64,000 nucleotides of DNA from Suillus spraguei. Its lineage: Eukaryota > Basidiomycota > Agaricomycetes > Boletales > Suillaceae. Where the stretch lies: NCBI GenBank assembly GCA_016800925.1, contig JABCPU010000245.1, positions 38,803 to 102,802 of the forward strand, read 5' to 3'. The position numbers and the translations under genes were made by a program. Positions 34,621 through 45,314 of the stretch are shown in pieces. The notes beneath the pieces are model-generated. The model saw only the letters and a program-made list of their open reading frames with translations, had not been told where the DNA came from and made no database searches. The first letter of the stretch is position 1. Each line of letters opens with the position of its first letter.

Positions 34621-36900
34621 TCAAACCTCAAAGCGACGCACCCGGAGAGGCATATTTCCAATTTCAGCACTCCCAACCACCCTTGGTCTTGGTAGAAGCC
34701 CCAAACTCTCCTCAATCTGCGTTCCAGGGCCATCCACCATCTCAAACACAAAGTGTCCCACAAGGACGAACAACACAGCCTGGAACGAATCCAAATTCGG
34801 TCAAAACAATCCTGAACCAATACTCTCAGTGCGCAGTTGCGTACCTTGAACTCTGCCAACGCAAATAGCCTCCCTACACACATCCGAGCTCCATCACCGA
34901 ATGACATTAAATGATGATAACCACGCAGAGTTTCTCTGGCCTCACGCCTACCCTCGTCCCCTTCGAACCATCGGGAAGGTTTGAACACCTTTGCGTCGGG
35001 GCCCCACACGCTAACGGAGCAATTGAGTGCTGCCAACGGGACCACGATCTCAGTTCCCTTTTGGATGCATACACTCTCGGTAAAGGCACCGGTAGCAGTG
35101 CGCAAGGGTTCGCCGAGCGGAATCACGTCTTCTTGCATAGCCTGTCGTGGTGAGTTCGAGTAGTTTGCGTTGCCTTCAAGTATAATACGCACTGATCGTG
35201 GGATCTCTTTGACTGCTGGGTGGAGACGAAGAACTTCGTTCACCACAGCGTCCAGGTAGGGAAGCTTATTCGTGAGGTCGTCATATGAGGGGGTTGGCCC
35301 GAACTTTAGACACTCATCGCGAAGCTTCATCTGGACATCTGGATTCCGCGCAAGTTCCGCCAAAGCCCACTGTGAAGTTAAGAGACATGGTTGGAGCACC
35401 AGACAGTTTAAAACTTACTGTCATGCTGACTATAAAATGCGAGCAATGGTGAACACTTAAATTATTTGCTAGACTAATGCACGTTACCTGCAGTGGTCTC
35501 AAATCCGGCGAGAAGGAGAACACTTGCCTGGCGGAGACAGATATCAGTGTCCCATCGTTCAGGAGAACTCTAAGATTCGTATACCTCATCTAACACTTCT
35601 TGTGAAGTTAGTCCTACGCTCTCGCCAGATTCCTCTGCTTTCACTAGACAATAGTTTCAGGGTTTAAAATTTGGAAAATCAACGGCAGGACTCACAGAGC
35701 AAACATAAACACGATTTGTCCCCCTGTTCAACGTTGCCAGTCTCCTTTTTCTTGCGTGTCCGCGATAGCATCTCCTGGCATATTTTACCGATTATCAAAT
35801 TAAACTTTCGGGCGTACTGTGTGCGAGGTATTGGCAGCTTTAAAATGGAAGGAAAGATTTGTGCCAATATGACCAAGTTGTTGGAAACGTTGCCGGATGA
35901 ACTAAATGCATTTAGTATGTGCGCAACGTCAGAGTCATTTCCATCGAGTGCGCCAAAGTCATGAGACAGGACACCTATGCCAATACTGTCGAGCCTACGT
36001 AACAGATGCTAGTTAGGACATCAACCTGGTAGAAAGGAATTGATATACATACGATATCTGATTCATCCTGCATAATCTGTGAGTGCGCAAGTACGAAAAT
36101 TTAAATTTTTGGGAGAAAAGATACCATTGTTGAACATCAATTACTGCGCAGTGGGTTCTTTGGTTCGATTCTATCTCACCGTCCCAAGCGATCACTGTCT
36201 ATTACACATTTTGAGTGAAGTGCAGAAGGAATCGATCAGTGACCAACCTTGTTAGCGGCTTCGTGGAAAACATATGTCAAGTCGCGAATAGCAGCTACAG
36301 TAAATGCAGGGCTGAGAGCCTTACGCTGCCTGATGAACGAGAGAAGATGACATGGAATTAGCTTGGCACAACTTGGAGGTCTCGCTTCCAACCTTCTGTG
36401 ACTTTCACCATCGGCCCACAACACACCTCTTCCGACCTGTTAGTTGCATGAGCGCGCCGTTACCCTATAGGAGTACATACGTGACATACCGATGTTTGAA
36501 TGGCGATCTTGTTCAACTGAGTTTGGTTATACGACCATGTGTCTTTTACAAAGAAATGAGAGACTGCTTTTGGGTCCCATAATATGACCTTGGACTGTCC
36601 AAAGACACACGGGACCTTGTACACTGGACCGTACTCCCTGGCCCAACGTTCGTACAGTTCATTTGTAACGGTGGAATCTAGTATTATCTTGGCGAAGCCA
36701 AACACCCAGCCTGGGCTCTGAGGTCCTCGTATGGGCGTCGTTCGTTGTTTTCGGTGATAGACTTGTCGAAGATAGAGGGATGCTACCAGTACCAAAACCG
36801 AGGCACATATATTTAAGCCTGGCGGGGGCGAGACGAGGCAAAGGTCCTTGAATACAAGCCAAATGTCCTTGGCGTAGTACTTGCTTTTCAACAAATTCAT
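34621..36900 (-). CDS. Cytochrome P450 monooxygenase copy 3, apparently intact
   Basis: The start at 36900 is MNLLKSKYYAKDIW; the stop at 34621-34623 follows MPLRVRRFEV. After removing about ten short introns I can read every exon in phase. In order these are the membrane anchor (LNICASVLVLVASLYL), TPIRGPQSPGWVFGFAK, GVLWADGESHRRQRKALSPAF, VIAWDGEIESNQRT, WMNQISLDSIGIGVLSHDFG and QEVLDE. Then come ASVLLLAGFETTA (I-helix oxygen-binding AG-x-E-T-T), WALAELARNPDVQ, EVLRLHPAVKEIPRS (K-helix E-x2-R) and FGDGARMCVGRLFALAEFK (haem Cys), ending with AVLFVLVGHFVFEM. Length is normal for a microsomal fungal P450. The substrate cannot be inferred; the CYP family is not assigned. The 51-bp intron before AMQEDVIPL happens to be open in frame, so a naive translation retains it. 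Confidence 0.88.
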
Positions 36901-37615
36901 GGTTGTTAAAAACTTGGATTGTCAATACTTACTACCCGCACTTGAATAAATACTAGAGCAAAAAGGGGAGCGAGATAGGCCTGAGGATAACGCCCGCTGA
37001 CACGTCGGGACCGAATCACCGCCTATCGCTGAGGCTTATCAGTAAAATTGGTAACAGCGAGTGCCCGTAGAGCGTTGAAGTACCACTTTCTGACAAACCA
37101 AACGAGAGAGTTGCGAGAGAGTACTATTCTTGCTCTCCTTAATCGGGCCAATTCTCAGATCTTATCTCTATATGCACCGCATTTTGTGGGAATTTGCATT
37201 TTACTTGTCTAAACATTCACCCCTCCTGCACATGATCATCATGTATCAAAGAATCTATACTCAACCTGGTCAGAAGTTGCACCCTTTGCTTCCGGAACAA
37301 ATGGCAGTGCTGGATATAATGATAGTACAATGAACCTACTGCTGATGGACTTGTTCAGTCAGTGCCAATGTCTTCAGTGCACGACACTATTCCACTACTT
37401 AACTTGGGAAGCACATTTGGAGCACTTTACATCACCAGTAGCTCTAGAATTGATGTATCAGCCCTTGTGGCACAACGAAATATCAGACACATCAATGGGG
37501 TAATTCATAATGAGGTAACTTATAGAATCAGAGGTATCAGACTGGCACTGCCAATACATCCCATATAATATAGTAGGCTGAAAGGTAAACTCGTGATTTT
37601 CTGATGTGACATATG
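36901..37615. other. Intergenic, no gene recognised
   Basis: About 700 bp upstream of P450 copy 3, A/T-rich toward the right. It should contain the promoter of copy 3 on the minus strand. No supported ORF. Confidence 0.5.
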
Positions 37616-37617
37616 TA

Positions 37618-37890
37618 CATCAGGAAATTCACACATTCCTTAACATGCTTAATCAGCTTAACTCACTTATCTCAAAACTTGTTTGCTCTCTCTCACATCA
37701 TTCACCTGGCATATCTTATATTTTTTGAGTGCGAAATACAATAAAACATGTATATTAATATATCCCAACTTTTTTTTTCTGAATTCATTCACATTGAAAT
37801 TTTGGACAAGTAGATTCAATTTCACCAAGGCAGTTAAGTGTAAATAAGTCCGCATAAGGGCACGTCAAGGAATGTGTGAATTTCCTGATG
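37618..37890. mobile_element. MITE with 24-bp perfect terminal inverted repeats, TA target duplication
   Basis: CATCAGGAAATTCACACATT at 37618 begins an inverted repeat that ends at 37641; its exact reverse complement is at 37867-37890, each flanked by TA (37616-37617, 37891-37892). The 273-bp interior is A/T-rich and non-coding. TA duplication and size fit a non-autonomous Tc1/mariner-type element. The TIR does not match the Tc1-like element at 53205, so a different transposase would be its source. Confidence 0.88.
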
Positions 37891-37925
37891 TATGCATTGA
37901 AGGATTAGTACAATTCGCGTGGGTC

Positions 37926-38330
37926 TGTAATAGACAGACTCTCTCAGATTGTGCACGCGAAGGCAAACGTCTTGGTATATTTACCTGCGGGAGACAGATA
38001 CTCTACGTAGCATTAGTTAAGGTAAATATACAAGTCGAAATAGAGTTCCTTACCTCAGTCGTTGCGCATGAATGCAAACGTCTGAGGTACTAGTACGAAA
38101 ATCTGCGTGAACTAAATAGACGCGAGTGCTCTTGTACGAGCAGATAAGTGAGTGAAACGACGACAAAAGGAATACAGGCCCAAGCAATTCAAAGATTCAG
38201 TAGGTACATGGGAAGAAGATAAAACAAGAGCGCATAATGGAAAACATACAAGTCGCTGGACAATAAGAACGAAAATACAAGAGCATCCAATGGTGCACCT
38301 CGGCTGCAAGCGCGCTTGCATATTCCAACA
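37926..38330 (-). repeat. copia-2 3' LTR (left boundary approximate)
   Basis: The right edge is firm: TTCCAACA ends at 38330, next to a minus-strand purine tract (CTTGAGGGGGAG at 38331-38342). The left edge is a guess because the partner LTR is missing. It contains TACCTCAG ... CTGAGGTA around 38050-38092 and GTATATTTACC/GGTAAATATAC, both able to form hairpins. The first motif is shared with the copia-1 LTR. Confidence 0.65.
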
Positions 38331-38337
38331 CTCCCCC

Positions 38338-41300
38338 TCAAGCCGCGCGTAGTCCGAGCTGGGAGGCAAAATGTTTGACCTTAGGAGAGGGGAGAGCCTT
38401 CGTGAGGGTATCAGCTATCATATCACTCGTAGGACAGAAGATTAAGCATAGTTTCCCGTCTTCGATCACCCAGCGGATAAAATGAAAGCGAACATTGATG
38501 TGCTTGGTGCGCACATGGTATTGGTGGTCTTTTGTTAGGGTGATTGCGGACTGGTTATCAGAGAAAAGTGTGGTGGGTTCAGTGATGGGGTCGAAAAGGT
38601 CTCTGATAAGTGAATGTAGCCAAAGGGCTTCTTTTGCAGCATGAGTAGCGGCCACGTACTCACTTTCAGTAGTTGAAAGAGAAATGATCTCTTGGCGTTT
38701 CGACGACCAAGACACAGCGCCACCATCTATCAAGAAGGCGTATCCGGAGACTGCACGTCTATCTTCCGCCATACTTCCATCTGCATCGGCAAAACCAGTA
38801 AGCGTGCCTTCCACTCCTCCATATGTCAAGCATAAATCCTTGGTTCCAACCAAGTACCTGTAGATACGGCGAACGGCGTCCCAATGAGGTTGTCCAGGAT
38901 TCTGGGAGAAGCAGGATACAGTTGTTACTGCATATGATATGTCGGGGCGAGTCCCAAGGGATGCGTACATAAGGGATCCGACTGCTTCTCTGTATGGTAT
39001 GTGCCGCATAGCGGCGTACTCTGCTCCAGTCGATGGAGATTGGTTTGAATGCAACTTGACATGCGGTTCCATTGGACAGGACACTGGCTTGAGATCTTCA
39101 AGACTGAAACGACGAACGATTGAGTCGATATAGGATAGCTGGGAAAGGGAGATGGTGCGGTGGTCATGATTTTGGGTCACTTCTATCCCAAGGAGCCAGT
39201 GCAATTCGCCTAGATCAGTGATCTCGACGTGGGCACGGATGTCATTCTTCAACTGGGCGATAAGGTCCAGGGACGATGCAGCAAGAGTACAATCGTCAAT
39301 GTGGACAATGATAATGATGCGCTCACCAGTCTTCACCTTTTTGAAGAAAACGGCTTGATCCACCTCACACTGCGTGAACCCTAACTTCTCCATGAGGATT
39401 TCTACTAACTTCTGGTACCAGCGTCTGCTGCTCTGTTTGAGGCCGTATAGAGTTTTACACAAAAGGCAAACACGATGGGGAAATTCTGGTGAGGCAAAAC
39501 CTGGTGGCTGTCGCATGTAGATGACTTCGTTTCCCGTTAACTCTCCGTTTAGGTAAGCACCCTTGATATCGATCTGGTGTATCTCCAAGTCTAATCGTGC
39601 GGCCAACGCTAGGACAGTTCGAATGGACGCCAGTTTGGCAACCGGTGCGTAAGTATCGAAGTAATCAACTCCAGGGACTTGTGAAAAACCCTGCGCAACG
39701 AGGCGTGCCTTGTGATGAACGATATTGCCGGCCGCATCTTTCTTGGCCCTAAACACCCATTTTGACCCTACTATGTTAGCGCCTGCAGGAGGATCTACTA
39801 ACTCCCAAGTCCCGGCTGTTGCAAGAGTGGTGAGTTCTTCTCTGATGCCTTCTTCCCATAGAGGCCAATCTGGACAGCGCTTAGCTTCAGCAAGACTAGT
39901 GGGTTCAAGTGCTTCAGCCTCTGCGGTGAATTCAACAAGCGCTAGTGAGAGCTCAGCGACATCGTCTTCTTCTTCCAGGATAGCCATGAGTTGCTCTGCT
40001 GCTTCTTCTCCAACAAAGTGAGTTCTTTCTTCGGCTATAGCTTCTGGTGTAGGGAGTTGAATTCCTTTAGGGACAGAACCACTTCCTTCAATTATATCTA
40101 GGACTCGTTGGCTTGATTTTCGAACTCTCTTGGCGACTATATCGAGGATCGGCGAGGCTGATGGGACAGGGATCTTGGAGTAGGGAATGGCAGTTTGAGT
40201 TCTTGGGATGGTGGCTGGTGGGGTAGGGTCAGGAGGTGAGTAAGATGGCGACGATATCATCGCGTTTGGGCTCTGATCTTCTTCCTCCCCCTCGTGAGGT
40301 GTCGTCGTGACCTCCATGGGGTCCCAATAGACATTCCTTTCGACCGCCACTGACTGTTTCGAGGGCCAATATACTCAATGCCCATTGCCACTAGCGTCAT
40401 CTATCCCGATCCACCACCCTTCCTCGACACGTCCCCCAAGCTTCGTTCTGCCCTCAGTACGCACCCAGACTTTGGAGCCCCATGTCCGAACATTGCGCAA
40501 GTCTGGCTTTTTCCCGGTGGCTGCTTCAAGAGGCGTGGCGCCGTCCAAAGCTTTGGTAGGTGTCCTATTCTTCAACCATATGGCGTGACGTACAGCTTCG
40601 CCCCACAGGAAACGAGGGAGCCCGCTCTCGTGTAGCATGGCCCGTACCTTCTCAAGTAAGGTACGGTTCAATCGCTCGGCCACTCCATTATGTTGAGGAG
40701 TGTCATGTACAGTAAGCTTGTGCGTAGTACCGGCGGCCTTGAGATGCGTGCTGAACTCTTTACCTAGGTATTCACCGCCGCAATCAGAGTGCAAGGTCTT
40801 GATGCGAGCGTTCTGTTGGGTGCTGCACCAACTCTCAAAATCCTTGTACGCCTGGAAGGCTTCGTGCTTCTGCTTCAGGAGGTGCAAATAGGTAAGTCGA
40901 GTCTTGTCGTCGGTAAAACTGATGTAATAGCGACGTCCTCCTAGGGTAGGAACAGGCGATGGGCCCCATAGGTCGGAGTGTACTTCTCCTCCAAACTCAG
41001 CTGCGCACTCTCCCTCACGCACTTTTGCCACAGGCTTGCGGGTTGCCTTTGCGTAGATGCACGACTTGCAAAAGGTTGGTTTGCCTGATGTCATATCCAC
41101 CTTGATGCTGGTTACAAGGCCGTGTTCTGCTAGGTGCCTGGCTGTACTGGGTGCTATGTGACCCATACGCCAATGTAACTCCATGACCATAATGGTCTCG
41201 TCTGCTGCGTGTGCACTATCTGGTCCGTGGTTGATGCGGTAGAGCCCTCGAGCGTCTTTGGGGATGGTGCCAATGACATTCTCAGAGGCATCATGGATGG

Positions 41301-42786
41301 TACAGGTGCCATCCGCAAAGGTAGTGGAATATCCGAGGTCGTCCAAACGGCCAATCGACACAAGTGTGTACCCCACCTCAGGTGAATACAGAACCTTTGT
41401 AAGCCTCAGCTTTGAGACGTCTACCCCATTAGGAACTTCAATGATGAGTTCACCAATGCCTGTAGCATTGAAGCGCTGTTTATTAGCAGTGATGAACGGT
41501 TTGGGTGGGATGGAGGACATGGTCTCAATATGGTCTTGGTACGGTGAGATATGGCGCGTGGTGCCAGAATCATATAGTTCAATAATGGCACCATTCTCGT
41601 GCTCAGTGCTGACTTTGGCAGCGAATTCTTCCTCAATGTGAGGGTCACCGAGGTCTTTGAAGGAGCCTGTGCCACTTCCACTGATGCAGAAAGCTGGCTG
41701 GCTCTCCCAATCATCAAAAGAGGATGAGTCATCCTCTTCTACCTCCGAAAACCAATCGTCTTTGCTAACGACAAAAGTCAGCCGTTCAGTCACGTCATCA
41801 TCAGAGGATTCTGTGGACAAGAGGGCAGGGAGTGAGCACACAGAGTCACAGTCTGTGGCATGCTCAGCGACAAATACGCCATCATCTTCATTGTCGTCGT
41901 CTGCTGCTGCGTGAGCTGATCCTCTTGTTGTGTCAGTGCGATTTCCCGCTGACTTATCTGGTTCGGGGCAGGCTGCCTTAAAGTGGTCTTGTGATCCGCA
42001 ATTCCAGCATGGAGGGCACAGCCTTCCTTGCCTGTTGGAGGACGAACCGCGTCCCCTGAAACGTCCACCACCCCGTCCTCTAGGAGCAAGGTCCGTTACT
42101 CCCAATGCCTGGTCAGCACCACCAGACCTAGTGTTACGAGGGGGACGCGCATCACGGGTAGTACGCCATTCCAATTCCTCGATTATGAGGGAAATAAGGA
42201 TATCTGGGTCGATTGTTTTGGTGGGGCTGTAAAGTCGGGCAGTTGCGAGTTGTCCAGATGCGAAGATGGTGAGATGGTTTGGGAGGGATTGAATAATGGT
42301 GGAGCGGTAATCTTTCTCTTCAATGTCAACACCAACTGCAGACAGTTCGTCTCATTTTGCGCGTAGTTCGTCCAGGAACTGACGCACATCACCTCCAACA
42401 GGACACTTTGATTTGAGGAATTTGGTGCGAAGGTCCATTTGCGCATATGCGCCTTTCTCTGTGTACTCACGAACGATCTCAGCCCACATGGTTGTGACAT
42501 TGACAAGATTGTGAATGCGAAGAGCTGTGGAGTCGGGGATCCGTTGTGTGAGTAGGTGCTTTGCGAGGTTCTCGTTCTTCTGCCATTTTTCAACAGAGAT
42601 GATTTCTGTAGCAGTTACGGGTGAAGCAGGACGGGGGCAAGAACCATCGAAATACTTCCATAACTCTTTGGCCTCGACTGCGACTTGGAAACGCAATGAG
42701 AAAATGGCCCAATTTGTACCCTTGATATCGAGTTTGGGTACATTTGACGGGAGGGTGTCTGTTGTAACGGGAACAGCAGTAGACAT
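38338..42786 (-). pseudogene. gag-pol: copia-2 Gag-Pol polyprotein with two in-frame TGA codons
   Basis: One continuous reading frame of 1483 codons from the ATG at 42786 to 38338 is interrupted only by TGA at about 42352-42354 (after FLDELRAK) and about 40375-40377 (after DDASGNGH). In order it shows the Gag/UBN2 capsid region (WAIFSLRFQVAVEAKELW), a zinc knuckle CWNCGSQDHFKAACP, and protease LYDSGTTRHISPY. The integrase region has HWRMGHIAP, CKSCIYAKA, HSDLWGPSP and HSDCGGEYLG. The RT follows (WVFRAKKDAAGNIVHHKARL, IIIVHIDDCTLA), then RNase H (FADADGSMAEDRRAVSGY, TESEYVAA, FSDNQSAI). Both stops sit where Arg CGA is plausible, consistent with C-to-T change at CpG. The 5' LTR is gone: a gypsy LTR begins 16 bp upstream of the Gag ATG. 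Confidence 0.9.
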
Positions 42787-42802
42787 TGCCAAAAGCAGTA
42801 TC

Positions 42803-43277
42803 TGTTACGAACTGGGATGGCGTCACCAGCGACAGTGAAAAGACACAGCCGGTCTGCTGGGAAGTTCTACAATGTCCAGAAGTGGACAAGGTGAAAGTAC
42901 AAGGAACGCGTTCCAAGTACGATCAAGGGTTCGGCCTCAAAGACAAGTCTAAGAGGTTCTGCGAGAATAGAGACTAAGGCTAAGGAGTGCTTAGACTTAG
43001 AGACGATTCAAGACGACTTAGGTTGGAGACCTAAGCGAAGGAGATTCCAGGTAAAACCCAGTAAGATTAAAGTAAAGAATCTACTACAAGTACAACATGC
43101 TTAAATAGGCCAGTATGTGCGCATGGACCAAGAGAGACGTGAGAAAGTAGGTGCGTATCCAAAGAAGGAAGGCAACTATAGTACAGATGCATTGAGCATA
43201 TGAGTCAGAGTCATGTGATATGTTATACAAGTAAGGAAACAAAAGGAGAATGAATAGGGGCATGTACGATTGTAACA
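42803..43277 (-). repeat. gypsy-1 LTR A (3' LTR)
   Basis: 475 bp, TGTTACGAACTGG ... GATTGTAACA on the plus strand. It inserted in the leader of copia-2. It has about nine differences from LTR C. Confidence 0.93.
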
Positions 43278-43383
43278 TTACCCCCGTTTTATACGTAAAG
43301 TCACTGACTTTACTCATCCTGGTTCTCATAGTAAACAGGATCATCGCTATACTCGTAATCCTCATCAGCGAAAGATCCACTCC

Positions 43384-45258
43384 TCATATATGCAGCTTCT
43401 TCAGCACCGGCGCGTCATTTAGCATCCTTCTCTTTTCTGCTTGAATTCGTTCATCGTCAAGCTGTCGTTCCCAAGTACGAAGTGCGTCGTAGAATCTGTC
43501 ATCTTTCCAAGTTAACGTAAAGGGGGGAGTCCCAACTAATTGAGGACAATAAATGGATAGATGGGTAGGCGACCAGTATCTGCAAACTTTGCACTGGTAT
43601 TCTGCACAGTTCTTTTGACGGTGCCCAAGTAATCCACAGACGCGACATTTCATGTTTTCATCGGGATTGGAGATGGACTTGCATAATGGTGATGGTGAGA
43701 TGATGGGTTTAGGACTGGTGGATCTGGCGCGCTTCTTCCCCTTATTCTGTCTCATGCGTTTTAAGGCAAGGGTGTTATTACGCCTGAGCTGCACCTGTTG
43801 GTCAGGGGAAAGAGCATATGCTGATGTTGGGAGATCAGGAGTAGTTCCTCGTTTGGCAACCGCAAGACGTTCGTTAGAAGAAGAGGGGGAAGTTATGCCG
43901 AAGTCTTTTACTAAGACTGACAAGACAGGATCCATTGGACCAAATGATGATGGAATGGATATGGGAGGGTGAATATGAAGATCATGAAGTCAAGGGCCGA
44001 GTGCTATTAATTCAGCAACAGGAATTCCTAACCTTTTTGCAGCTTCACACTGTTCTTCTGTACAAGGCTCATATAGCCACACAGGATGATTGTTACGAAC
44101 TGGGGTGGCGTCACCAGCGACAGTGAAAAGACACAGGCGGTCTGCTGGGAGTTCTTACAATGTCCAGAAGTGGACAAGGTGAAAGTACAAGGAACGCATT
44201 CCGAGTATGATCAAGGGTTCGGCCTCAAGGACAAGTCCAAGAGGTTCTGCGAGAATAGAGACTAAGGCTAAGGAGTGCTTAGACTTAGAGACGATTCAAG
44301 ACAACTTAGGTTGGAGGCCTAAGCAAAGGAGATTCCAGGTAAAACCCAGTAAGATTAAAGTAGGGAATCTACTACAAGTACACTGTGCTTAAATAGGCCA
44401 ATATGTGCGCACAGACCAAGTAATCGTGAGAACGTAACTGCGTATCCTAATAAGGAAGGCATGTATCGTACAAATGCATTGAGCATATGAGTCGAAGTCA
44501 TGTGACATGATATACAAGTAAAGGAACAAAAGGGAGAATGAATAGGGGCACGTATGATTGTAACAATGATCATGGGAGACTATACCATGGGGCGATGAGG
44601 TTGATTGTTCGATGGGAGATGGGGTTCGTGGAGAGGCAAGTTTGGCTTGTGTTTGTTGCAGATCAGTGATGGCTTCTTCGACTAAGTTTCTGGCCGCTCT
44701 AGTTTCAGCGACTGATTGCTGGATGGTTTCGACAACCGCGTTGGTGAGCTGTCCAATTTCCTGGACAGCAGTGCATAAGCCAGCAAGGGCATCAACACTA
44801 GAATACATGCGCGAAGAAGAGGGTGCTGGAATAGGAAGTGGCATATCTTCCTGCGGAGAGGGAGGTCAAGCAATACCTGCTCAGCGTTCGGCCACGATGT
44901 GAATAGCTTCCTCAACATCGCTCTTAAAAGAATTGGGAAGCAGCAACATAGCGTAAGAATGAATGCATTTTTGAAGATGAAGGAGGCGATGGCGGTACGT
45001 GATTTCTGTGGTATCATTGGCAGTGGCTTCGATAAGGGCCGCTGTGTGAATGATGTTGACAAGGAGTAAGGTGTGGAAGGCGCCTCTTTCAGTGAGGATC
45101 CTTTCGATTTCGAGGGCATGTCCTTTGCATAGAAGGGTGGCTTCAATGTAGGAAGTGTTGTCGATTTCAGTGGTAAGGGTTCCATAGTTTTCTGCGTCAG
45201 AGTTGGAGTCATTGTTGGCAATGGTGACGGGGGTGATGTATGCAGTGGGGAAAGACAT
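43384..45258 (-). pseudogene. gypsy-1 additional ORF between pol and 3' LTR (zinc-knuckle protein)
   Basis: Removing the nested solo LTR (44091-44565 plus one ATGAT copy) leaves one frame of about 465 codons from the ATG at 45258 to the stop at 43384. It is interrupted by TGA codons only: two near 44870-44882 and one near 44002. The N-terminal 125 residues are helical (LLCKGHALEIERILTERGAF). A coiled-coil-like middle follows (TAVQEIGQLTNAVVETIQQS, NLVEEAITDLQQTQAKL), then a Pro/Ser-rich linker. The C-terminus is basic (KRMRQNKGKKRARS) and has CRVCGLLGHRQKNC, a CCHC knuckle, plus a second Cys/His cluster (CKVCRYWSPTHLSIYC). It is not an envelope protein: no signal peptide or membrane helix is seen. 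It resembles a second nucleocapsid-like protein placed after pol. Function unknown. Confidence 0.72.
44091..44565 (-). mobile_element. Solo LTR B of the gypsy-1 family, nested in the additional ORF
   Basis: 475 bp, flanked by the perfect target duplication ATGAT (44086-44090, 44566-44570). It is clearly more diverged from LTRs A and C than they are from each other, so it belongs to another subfamily. No primer site or purine tract adjoins it. Confidence 0.93.
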
Positions 45259-45314
45259 TTGAAACGGTGTTTAGTTGATCAAGTGCTAGTGCGAGTTGAT
45301 TGACTGAAGGATAA

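Noticed and set aside
35105..35170. Continuous coding across the segment before QEDVIPL in P450 copy 3
   Set aside because: The homologous segment contains a stop in copies 1 and 2 and has GTGCGT/CGACAG splice sites. It is a 51-bp intron that happens to be open in copy 3.
35500..35620. Apparent frameshift in the I-helix region of P450 copies 1 and 3
   Set aside because: Naive translation runs through a 55-60 bp intron (GTATAC ... CGCCAG). Once it is removed, copies 1 and 3 read AGFETT or VGFETT in frame; the real one-base break is in copy 2.
42924..42960. Possible tRNA gene B-box in the gypsy-1 LTR (GGGTTCGGCCTC)
   Set aside because: It does not fit GGTTCRANNCC, and no A-box or cloverleaf can be drawn around it. 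It is repeated in every LTR copy.
43384..45258. Envelope-like protein in the post-pol position
   Set aside because: No signal peptide, membrane helix or cleavage motif is visible. The zinc knuckles point to nucleic-acid binding instead.
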